50,030 bases of DNA from assembly GCA_022825235.1 (NCBI GenBank), contig JAJDYI010000024.1, positions 1 to 50,030 of the forward strand, given 5' to 3'. The stretch comes from Alphaproteobacteria bacterium. GTDB taxonomy: Bacteria; Pseudomonadota; Alphaproteobacteria; TMED109. A program made the translations under genes and the position numbers. Positions within the stretch are counted from its first letter, which is position 1. Each line of letters begins with the position of its first letter. The notes beneath the pieces were generated by a model. It was not told where the DNA came from and did no database searches. It was given only the letters and a program-made list of their open reading frames with translations. This document shows positions 35,538 through 42,522 of the stretch, piece after piece.

Positions 35538-37426
35538 GGGGTCCGGACGGGCGACCGCGAAAGTGCGGCTACTATGTCAGGGTAGTCGGAAGACTCGCCG
35601 CGCACGCCAACGACGGCCGTTCCAGCCACGTTCCTCTTACGCTGAAGCCGTTCGTCCATGACCTCCTCGACCGTGCCGGCAACGATCAGTCTGCGAACGG
35701 TTACCGGGCGTGTCTGTCCGCGACGGTGTGCACGGGCGGCGGCCTGATCCTCTACCGCTGGATTCCACTCCGGATTGTACTGGATGACATGATTGGCGGC
35801 GGCAATATTGAGACCTGTACCGCCCGCACGGGGATTAAGAACGAGAGCGGCCGGGCCGTCATAAGAAGAGAACTGATCTATCAGTGGCTGGCGATCGGAT
35901 ACGGGAAGGCGCCCGTCAAGAGTGGCTGAGAGGACACCGAATTCTCGCTGCACGGTCGTGGCGATTCGGTCGGCCATAGCGGTGAAGGTCGTGAACACGA
36001 GTGCCTTTTCGCGTCGGGAAAAAACCTCGGCAAGGAGGGTCGCCAAACGCGCAAACTTTGAATACTCACGGTTTCGACGCCATCCCCCCAGGAGACCCGG
36101 GTGCGAGCAGAACTGCCGGAGTCTGAGCAGGGAGACCAGTGTGGCTGCGGTGCCGTGTTCACTGTAGACCGCTGCGCGGACACCCTCGTATTCGAGCGCC
36201 TCGCTTTCGTCCAACTCAAGGATCTCGGGTATGTCTATCCTGGGCGGCAGTTCGTCGGCGACTTCCTGCACGCGACGGCGGAGTACAAGAGGGGACACGA
36301 GGGGCTCCAGCCTGGCAGCGTCTGCATCCGTGTCACCGTACCGAGCCTCGAAGTCGCGAAGGTCACCCAGATAGCCGGGCATTACAAAGTCCATAATGGA
36401 CCAGAGATCACGTAACCGGTTCTCCACCGGAGTACCTGTAACCGCGATGGAGGTCCTCCTGCCGATCTGCTTTACCGCCGCGGTGCGTCTGGCGTCGGGA
36501 TTCCGGATGTTCTGGGCTTCGTCGAGGACAACGGCATCCCATCGAATCATGTTGAGGAGCGAAAGGTCGCGCACGGCGGTCTCGTAGGAGGTGACGACGA
36601 CGTCGGGTTCCCGGATTTCGGCGGGACTTCCGGTGCGATCGGCACCATGGTGCTTCAGTGCGACGAGATCGGGGCAGAACCGGGCAATCTCACGCATCCA
36701 GTTTTCCAGCAGCGATCCTGGTGCGACGACAAGCGACGTGGCAGGGCCTTGGCCGCCCCGGTCACAAAGCGCGCAGATGACCTGGAGTGTCTTGCCAAGT
36801 CCCATTTCGTCCGCAAGCACGCCGCCAGCGTTCCCGGCCATCAGGAAACGGAGCCACTGCCACCCGTGAACCTGGTAAGGATAGAGAGATGCGGCAATTC
36901 CCGACGGCTTGCGGCCTGCTTCCGTTTCCGACAGGTTCATCAGGGCGTCGTCTGGCAGCCGGTCGATTACCGGTTCTCCCTCGGCGGCGGCCTTGCGAAG
37001 CGTGAGGCATTGCCTGAGGGTCGAAGGGCAAGGCACGGGTAGCTCCGCCAGCCCCGTCTCATTCAGCAGGGACATGATGGCATCGGCGTCGTCGGCAGAA
37101 ACCGGATACCAGGTTCCTTCATGTACCAGGTGACCATGGATGACTGCCTCGCCGGACAGTGGAAACTGCTCGCCCTGCTGTGATTGGCCCTGGAAGCCGA
37201 GCGCCGGCCGCCCATCCTCACCGGCATACATGACAAGTGCGGCCTCGACTGGATACGGCGAGAAACGCAGGTCCGAAGCGGCCCCAGACCTGCCCCCGGG
37301 GAGGTCATCCCAGACAGGGGTTCCTTCAACGATTGAAGCGTAGACCTGTTCGGCGGCAGCCGGAGACCATTGCCTGCCGCTTGACACGCCGAGCACTCCG
37401 GCGGGCGAGAGGACCCAGGCTCTCAT
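35534..37426 (-). CDS. SNF2-family helicase-like ATPase
   Basis: A 630-residue protein from ATG 37426, overlapping the EcoRII-type stop by four bases (ATGA); the frame extends upstream to 37651 but only antisense to that gene. Motifs in order: LYPYQVHGWQWL, Walker A DEMGLGKT, VVTSYE, DEAQNIRN (DEAQ box), AVTGTPVENRLRDLWSIMDF, then LVFTTFTAMADRI, LNPRAGGTGLNI and DQAAARAHRRGQTRPV. This is a complete Swi2/Snf2 motor. The N-terminal 220 residues are family-specific. In restriction operons such motors translocate on DNA. Tight overlaps with both neighbours indicate co-translation in one complex or pathway. Confidence 0.92.
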   Translation of the reverse strand: MRAWVLSPAGVLGVSSGRQWSPAAAEQVYASIVEGTPVWDDLPGGRSGAASDLRFSPYPVEAALVMYAGEDGRPALGFQGQSQQGEQFPLSGEAVIHGHLVHEGTWYPVSADDADAIMSLLNETGLAELPVPCPSTLRQCLTLRKAAAEGEPVIDRLPDDALMNLSETEAGRKPSGIAASLYPYQVHGWQWLRFLMAGNAGGVLADEMGLGKTLQVICALCDRGGQGPATSLVVAPGSLLENWMREIARFCPDLVALKHHGADRTGSPAEIREPDVVVTSYETAVRDLSLLNMIRWDAVVLDEAQNIRNPDARRTAAVKQIGRRTSIAVTGTPVENRLRDLWSIMDFVMPGYLGDLRDFEARYGDTDADAARLEPLVSPLVLRRRVQEVADELPPRIDIPEILELDESEALEYEGVRAAVYSEHGTAATLVSLLRLRQFCSHPGLLGGWRRNREYSKFARLATLLAEVFSRREKALVFTTFTAMADRIATTVQREFGVLSATLDGRLPVSDRQPLIDQFSSYDGPAALVLNPRAGGTGLNIAAANHVIQYNPEWNPAVEDQAAARAHRRGQTRPVTVRRLIVAGTVEEVMDERLQRKRNVAGTAVVGVRGESSDYPDIVAALSRSPVRTP

Positions 37427-38652
37427 GCGGACGCGCTTGGCCGGAGAACCCGGAGATCGCCGATAAAGCTCTCCAGAGTAATGAGGTCGGGCCGAACGGC
37501 CCGAGGATATTGGGTCACGAGTCCAGCCGGCACGACGAGATGGATACCGGCCTCCTGCATCTGTCTGAACTGATTGTCGGAGACGCCCTCCTGGAGGGTA
37601 AGGAGATGTTTGCGGGGAATGCGGTCCGCTTCCTGGATTACCTGACGCCACCGGTCACGGCAGGTTGTCTTCACGGCGAGCATGCGCAGGTGGTGCGCCG
37701 GATAGTCGGGGTCCCGGTAGCACTGTTCTGAAGGAAAGAGGAAGTCAGGCCGCTTGCCCATCTCGGACTCACCACCGTGGGTGAAGTCCTGCCCCGCCCT
37801 GAGCTGCTCTTCTTCGAGTATCTGCCGCGCATGAAGTTCGAGAGAGCGGCCAGAGCGGACCCGGCGCCGCTGGAGGATGGACTGAGCGAAGGAGAGAAAC
37901 TGCTCCATGGTGGTGAATCCCTGGCGAACCACGGGGAGAGCTGTCGCTTCCTCCACGCTTCTGAAGAGCTCATACTCGCAGTCTCTTCTGCGGATCAGTC
38001 GTTCGTCCGGATCCAGACCGGGCAGTGGGCGCAGCTTGAGGACCTCGGCGATCAATGCGTCCATTTCCGGGAACTCGTCCAGCCATCCCGGAGGCATCTC
38101 TTCGGGGGAGAGAAAACAGCCGCGGTCCAGCTCGTCAGCAATGCCCGGGAGAAGTGGTGGAGTATCGCGGCCCGCGAAGCGGAACCTGCCGGGCTCGACC
38201 GGTCCAACCGCGTCCTCGACGAGATCCTCTTCGGGTGCGGAATCGCACACCCAGACATGACATTCCCTTTCAGCTTCCTGCTGCGGCGGACGAAAGACGA
38301 ATACGGCGAGGGCCCCCGTGCTGTCAGGATCCAGGAGGGCAGAGCTTGCACCACCGAGACGTGTAATCCGTGTCTCGTCGCGGGACCTGCTGTTGTACCA
38401 GACGCCGCGGGCGCGGCGATGGTCTGCGTGGGAATCGAGATAAAGATCAAATTCGATGTCCGGGTTGCTGTCGTGTGGCCGTTCGATCTCGGGGAATATC
38501 TCGAACAGGAATCCCTTTGGGAGGTAGGGGCCAGCCTGGTGGGCGCCGGTGGCGAGCGTGTCATTTGCGGAGAGGCGCTTGAGGCACCAGACCGCGTCGT
38601 CACGCGCGAAGTGGTTGTCCCTGATCCAATCCGTGAGATCGACGACCGCCAT
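37423..38652 (-). CDS. EcoRII-type type II (IIE) restriction endonuclease
   Basis: A 409-residue protein, the same size as EcoRII (about 404). The N-terminal B3-like effector domain shows RLSANDTLATGAHQAG (27-42) and YNSRS...ETRITRLG (86-100). The C-terminal catalytic PD-(D/E)XK domain shows GKRPDFLFP with Asp303, Tyr312, LRMLAVKTTCRDRWRQ with Lys328 and Arg334, and HLLTLQEGVS. The spacing matches the EcoRII active site as I recall it. The expected target is CCWGG, cut 5' of the first C, with activation by a second site bound by the N-domain. The adjacent Dcm-type methylase would protect the host. It starts 38 bases after the methylase stop and overlaps the SNF2 gene. Confidence 0.92.
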   Translation of the reverse strand: MAVVDLTDWIRDNHFARDDAVWCLKRLSANDTLATGAHQAGPYLPKGFLFEIFPEIERPHDSNPDIEFDLYLDSHADHRRARGVWYNSRSRDETRITRLGGASSALLDPDSTGALAVFVFRPPQQEAERECHVWVCDSAPEEDLVEDAVGPVEPGRFRFAGRDTPPLLPGIADELDRGCFLSPEEMPPGWLDEFPEMDALIAEVLKLRPLPGLDPDERLIRRRDCEYELFRSVEEATALPVVRQGFTTMEQFLSFAQSILQRRRVRSGRSLELHARQILEEEQLRAGQDFTHGGESEMGKRPDFLFPSEQCYRDPDYPAHHLRMLAVKTTCRDRWRQVIQEADRIPRKHLLTLQEGVSDNQFRQMQEAGIHLVVPAGLVTQYPRAVRPDLITLESFIGDLRVLRPSASA

Positions 38653-38690
38653 CGGAAGACCGCCCCCTGGGTCGCAGGTGTGGTGAAGGG

Positions 38691-39944
38691 TTAGAGGCTG
38701 GGTTCCGTCGTGTCAGTCGCGGCGGGAACACCGGAAGACATCAGCCATGGTTTCATGTGATGGGCGACGGCCGCTGCTACGGGAACAACAACGGCGTTAC
38801 CAAACTGGCGATACGCCTGGGTATCCGATACGGGAATTCGAAAGGGCGGGCGACCGGGGCGGTCGAACCCCATCAGTCTGGAGCATTCTCTCGGCGTCAG
38901 CCGGCGCGGTCGTCCTCTGCCCCGGCGGATGAGGATTTCCGACCCATCCTTGAAGTAGCGCGCGGAGAGTGTTCGGGCGATGTCGTCTGGCCCAAAGAGC
39001 CCAAATCCGAATCCGTTGCCTTTCTTGCGATGCTTGTCGGCGTAGTCCTGAAGGTACTTCCACAGATGCTCTGACAGGGTGTAGCGGGGATGTACCTTGC
39101 CGGACTCACCCAGGGTGTATCCGGCCTCAGGAGGCTCGGAACCGTCTTCAGGATGGAGGACCGAAGTCAGACGGGGGGCGGCGGACGTATCGGGAATCGG
39201 GAGGTCATCAAATGAAAAACCGGTATCGTCTAGGAACCCTGCGATGAAAATGCGTTCACGGTGCTGCGGAACCCAGTGTCGGGCATTCAGTATGCGGACG
39301 TGCACGCGGTAACCAAGCTCCTCTTCCAGCGTTTCCCTGATTACGCGAAAGGTGCGCCCCCCATCATGGTTGACGAGGTTCTTGACGTTCTCCAGAAGGA
39401 AGAACCGGGGGCGCCGGAACTCAAGGATGCGCGCCACGTCGAAGAAAAGCGTTCCCTGGGTCTCACACCGGAATCCGTGGGGCTGGTTGAGCGCGTTCTT
39501 CTTCGAAACACCGGCGATCGAGAATGGCTGGCAGGGGAACCCTGCCAGAAGCATGTCGTGTTCAGGGATGTCCTGTACTGGCAGTTCGGTGATATCGCCG
39601 GCAAGCGTGTGGCCGTCACCATAGTTCGCCTCGTAGGTCACCTGGCAGAACCGGTCCCACTCCGACGAGAAAATGCACTTGCCTCCGATTTCTTCGAAAC
39701 CCTGACGCAGTCCACCGATTCCGGCAAAGAGATCGATGAACGTGAAGCGGGGAGAGTCGGCGCCGCACCGGCGCACGTGAGAGCTCAGACAGTCGACGGC
39801 TGCCTTCCGCGGGCGAATCTCCCCGCGGTCCCAGCGATAGATGGTACGCTCGGAATAGCCCGTTTCCACGGCAGCCTGGGCGATCGTTAGCCCAGCCTGC
39901 TGCCTGAGGCGACGGAAGTCGGCACCTGCGTCCATCGAATCCAT
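38691..39944 (-). CDS. C5-cytosine DNA methyltransferase of the Dcm/M.EcoRII type
   Basis: A 417-residue protein from ATG 39944; the frame is open to 40100 but that part is not family-like. An N-terminal HTH (FRRLRQQAGLTIAQAAVETGYSERTIYRW, 10-38) may let it autoregulate, as in Dcm relatives with N-terminal extensions. Methylase motifs: I DLFAGIGG (71-78), IV GFPCQPFS with catalytic Cys138, VI ENVKN (185-189), VIII QHRERIFIAG (227-236), X QFGNAVVVPV. SKKN...HGFRCETQGTLFFDVARI is specific to the Dcm/M.EcoRII group, so the target is expected to be CCWGG (inner C methylated). First gene of the operon, divergent from the Vsr gene over about 220 bases. Confidence 0.93.
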   Translation of the reverse strand: MDSMDAGADFRRLRQQAGLTIAQAAVETGYSERTIYRWDRGEIRPRKAAVDCLSSHVRRCGADSPRFTFIDLFAGIGGLRQGFEEIGGKCIFSSEWDRFCQVTYEANYGDGHTLAGDITELPVQDIPEHDMLLAGFPCQPFSIAGVSKKNALNQPHGFRCETQGTLFFDVARILEFRRPRFFLLENVKNLVNHDGGRTFRVIRETLEEELGYRVHVRILNARHWVPQHRERIFIAGFLDDTGFSFDDLPIPDTSAAPRLTSVLHPEDGSEPPEAGYTLGESGKVHPRYTLSEHLWKYLQDYADKHRKKGNGFGFGLFGPDDIARTLSARYFKDGSEILIRRGRGRPRRLTPRECSRLMGFDRPGRPPFRIPVSDTQAYRQFGNAVVVPVAAAVAHHMKPWLMSSGVPAATDTTEPSL

Positions 39945-40166
39945 GGGACGAATTCTGCCATATTGGCGAGAATCGGGCAAATTCGGGGTCGGGACAGTAA
40001 GACTGAGGATGAAGGAAGGCAACGGGCATGCGGTGAACCGGCGCATGTCATGATTTCGCCGTACCCCAAGCGATTCGCTGGCGGCGCTTCGTGGTTGCAC
40101 ATCATCGGCTACATCCCGCTACGATGCACCTGCCACTCTGGGGCCGCGCTACAAGGGTAAAAGTGC

Positions 40167-40634
40167 TTGTCCGACATTGTTGATCAGGCGACGCGCAGCC
40201 GGATGATGGCCGGCATCCGGAGCCGGAACACCCGTCCCGAATTGGCGGTGCGCAGAGCGCTCCATGCGCGCGGCTTCCGATACCGCCTTCACATGCAGGG
40301 GCTTCCTGGAAAGCCGGACATGGTGCTCCGGAAGTACAGTGCGGTCATCCTCATCCATGGCTGCTTCTGGCATGGACATGACTGCCCACTCTTCAGGCTT
40401 CCGGGAACCAGGACAAATTTCTGGAAGGAGAAGATCGACCGGAACCGCGAGCGCGATGTCGAGGTCCGTGTCTCACTGGAGTCGGCGGGTTGGCGGTGCC
40501 TGACCATCTGGGAGTGTGCGATGCGCGGCCGGGAACGCTGGAAATTCGAGAGTCTCATTGGGACAGTCGCCGCGTGGCTGGAGACAGGGGAACGGAGCAA
40601 GGAAATCCGGGGGCAACGGGCGGCTACCCTCTAG
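40167..40634 (+). CDS. vsr: Very short patch repair endonuclease
   Basis: A 155-residue protein from a TTG at 40167 with AAGGG nine bases upstream; no nearer ATG is in frame. Vsr motifs are clear: RSRMMAGIRSRNTRPELAVRRALHARGFRYRLH, GLPGKPDMVL with the catalytic Asp, and ILIHGCFWHGHDCPLF with the His and Cys residues. Vsr nicks beside T in the T:G mismatch left when 5-methylcytosine in CCWGG deaminates. Its divergent placement next to a Dcm-type methylase is the usual pairing and supports CCWGG specificity. The shared 220-bp upstream region may carry both promoters, open to control by the methylase HTH. Confidence 0.95.
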   Translation: MSDIVDQATRSRMMAGIRSRNTRPELAVRRALHARGFRYRLHMQGLPGKPDMVLRKYSAVILIHGCFWHGHDCPLFRLPGTRTNFWKEKIDRNRERDVEVRVSLESAGWRCLTIWECAMRGRERWKFESLIGTVAAWLETGERSKEIRGQRAATL

Positions 40635-40962
40635 CGGTTCCCAGGGTCGGTGGGACAGCGGACCCATACCGACGATCCGCCCGGCCCTCACGCCGACGGA
40701 TTCGGCAACGGCAATTTAGGAAACGGGGCCGAATCGGTATCGGCGGAAGTCCTGTTCGCTCGTCCATACACCGGGGCGAAGATTCTTCGGTGCCTTGAGC
40801 CGACATGCGGCATACGGGACCCGATGCATTGGAGCACTGAGCCAAGTTTTTTCACCGCCCTGATGCGGCATGCGGGGCCTAGCGGGGCCCAGGGTATGAA
40901 TCGCAGGAATTGCCATACCGAAAGCGGTTTTCCGATTCTCCCGTCGCCCCTATCTATGCCGG
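40635..40962. other. Intergenic region between the restriction locus and transfer genes
   Basis: 328 bases with no supported gene. It marks the passage from the restriction locus to backbone transfer genes and should hold the promoter of the HTH gene. Confidence 0.4.
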
Positions 40963-41688
40963 ATGAGCATACCGACTTCAGATCCCGGCGGCGTCCTCGA
41001 TGCCCGGTTTCTGCGGGCGATCGAGGCCTGGTGTGCCCGAAACGGGATGAGCGCAGGGGCGTTCGGCGCCGCCGTCTGCCGCGACCGCGGCTTCGTCGCC
41101 TCGCTGCGCGACGGACGCAGTCCGCGGCTCAGGACGGTGGACCGGGCGCTCGCCGTGATGGGCGAACCGCCGGCCGGCCCCGCCTTCCTCGGGGAGGTAG
41201 AGGCGTTTCTCGCAGTGACGGGGGTCAAGCGCTCGCTGCTCGGACGGGAAGCGACGGGCAACCCCTCCTTCGTCGCGCAACTGCTCGGGGGCGTATCGCC
41301 GAAACTGGCGACGGTGGACGCGGTGCGCGCGGCGATGAAGTCGCACGCCAGCCCTGCCGAGCGGCGCGAGATTCGTGCCCGCGCCGGCGCGATGCCGGCG
41401 ATCCTGACCGGCGCGCGGCTGCCGTCTCCAGAGCCGCCTGCCCGGCCCGAAGATCGCGATCCCGGTCCGGCTCGGCCGGCCCGCCGCCACGAGGACCGGG
41501 GCTATGTGGACACCCGCGAGGCGGCGGAGCGGCTGGGGCTGTCCCCCAGCACGCTGGCCCGATACCGGATCACCGGGGCGGGTCCCTGGTATTACCGTTT
41601 CGGGGGCTGCGTGCGCTACACGGAGACGGACCTGGAGGTATGGGCCGCCGGCCGCGGGCGCGAGGCCGCGCGGCAGGCATCGTCGTGA
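40963..41688 (+). CDS. HTH protein with a C-terminal excisionase/MerR-like domain
   Basis: A 241-residue protein from ATG 40963. Two N-terminal segments (AIEAWCARNGMSAGAFGAAVCRDRGFVASLRDGRSPRLRTVDRAL and a second, EAFLAVTGVKRSLLGREATG...SPKLATVDAVRAAM) look like tandem lambda-repressor-type helices. The C-terminus YVDTREAAERLGLSPSTLARYRITGAGP...YTETDLEVWAAGR is a winged HTH of the excisionase/MerR type (HTH_17). Such a gene stands just before the relaxase genes in several alphaproteobacterial elements. It probably controls transfer or replication genes. The next gene starts 34 bases downstream, so they may share a transcript. Confidence 0.72.
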   Translation: MSIPTSDPGGVLDARFLRAIEAWCARNGMSAGAFGAAVCRDRGFVASLRDGRSPRLRTVDRALAVMGEPPAGPAFLGEVEAFLAVTGVKRSLLGREATGNPSFVAQLLGGVSPKLATVDAVRAAMKSHASPAERREIRARAGAMPAILTGARLPSPEPPARPEDRDPGPARPARRHEDRGYVDTREAAERLGLSPSTLARYRITGAGPWYYRFGGCVRYTETDLEVWAAGRGREAARQASS

Positions 41689-41721
41689 GCTTCGGCGTCT
41701 CCGGGTTCCGGGACGGCTGAT

Positions 41722-42522
41722 ATGACGGGCGCGCTCTGGCCGCGCCGCATGGTCCGGCTGGGGCTGCTTGGCGTCGTCGCGATGACGCTGGCGGTACCCG
41801 GCATCCTGCTGGCGCGTGGGACCACCGGTCATGACTGGTACTCGGCCGCGAAGCTCACGGCGGTCGAGATCGCGCTCGCCGTCGGCTTCAGCAAATACAC
41901 GCCGGTGGCGTACCGCGATGAGCGTGGCGACGGCTGGAACATCAGCCGCGTAGGGTTCGTCGAGTTCGGACCACCGGTGTGGGCCCAGCGGCGCATCCTG
42001 GCGGCGATCGGCGACGGCGTCATGCTGGGCGCCGGCGTCGGCGGGACGATGTTCTTCCTGATGCTGCTCGGGGCCGCGGGCCATGGACGTCGCGGCCGGA
42101 CCGGGACGGCGCTGGAGCCGGTCGAGTATCCCCATCGTCATCTGCCGGCGGCGGGCCCGGCGGGACGCGTTGCCGAGTGGGTCCGGCCCGGCCTGCGGGC
42201 GCGGATCGCGCTGCTGGTGGTGTCTCCGGCGGAGCTCGAACGCCTGCTGGCGCCGCTCGGCCACAGGCGGCGTCCGGGATTCGTCGATTTGCCGGGACCG
42301 TACGATGCAGAACCCACGGATGCCGACGGCGAACTCCTGGAGCGGACGGAAGCGCCACCCCTGCCGCCGGCGGAGACAGGCAAGCCGGGCTCCGATTCCG
42401 CTGTCCCGGCGAAACCGCCCCCCGCCGATCCCGTAAGCCGCCCGGACACGACAGAGGCGGACAAGCCGGCCGGGAGCAAAGCAGTTGGGCGCAGGCGCGA
42501 GCCGGGCGAGCAGTTCTTCTGA
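41722..42522 (+). CDS. Small membrane protein resembling the N-terminus of a TraD-type coupling protein
   Basis: A 266-residue protein. One membrane helix near residues 8-32 (RMVRLGLLGVVAMTLAVPGIL), a periplasmic loop with YSAAKLTAVEIALAVGFSKY, then a second helix near 96-116 (GDGVMLGAGVGGTMFFLMLLG) reproduce the two-helix N-terminus of TraD/VirD4-like coupling proteins. The ATPase motor expected after it is absent; a short soluble domain and an acidic, Pro-rich tail follow. Its stop overlaps the relaxase start (TGATG), so the two are co-translated. It may tether the relaxosome to the membrane or regulate a separate coupling protein. Function unproved. Confidence 0.6.
   Translation: MTGALWPRRMVRLGLLGVVAMTLAVPGILLARGTTGHDWYSAAKLTAVEIALAVGFSKYTPVAYRDERGDGWNISRVGFVEFGPPVWAQRRILAAIGDGVMLGAGVGGTMFFLMLLGAAGHGRRGRTGTALEPVEYPHRHLPAAGPAGRVAEWVRPGLRARIALLVVSPAELERLLAPLGHRRRPGFVDLPGPYDAEPTDADGELLERTEAPPLPPAETGKPGSDSAVPAKPPPADPVSRPDTTEADKPAGSKAVGRRREPGEQFF

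Noticed and set aside
41979-42521. N-terminal extension of the relaxase frame by 181 residues
   Set aside because: It overlaps the membrane-protein gene in another frame; the relaxase tyrosines start right after the ATG at 42522, as in TrwC-type proteins.
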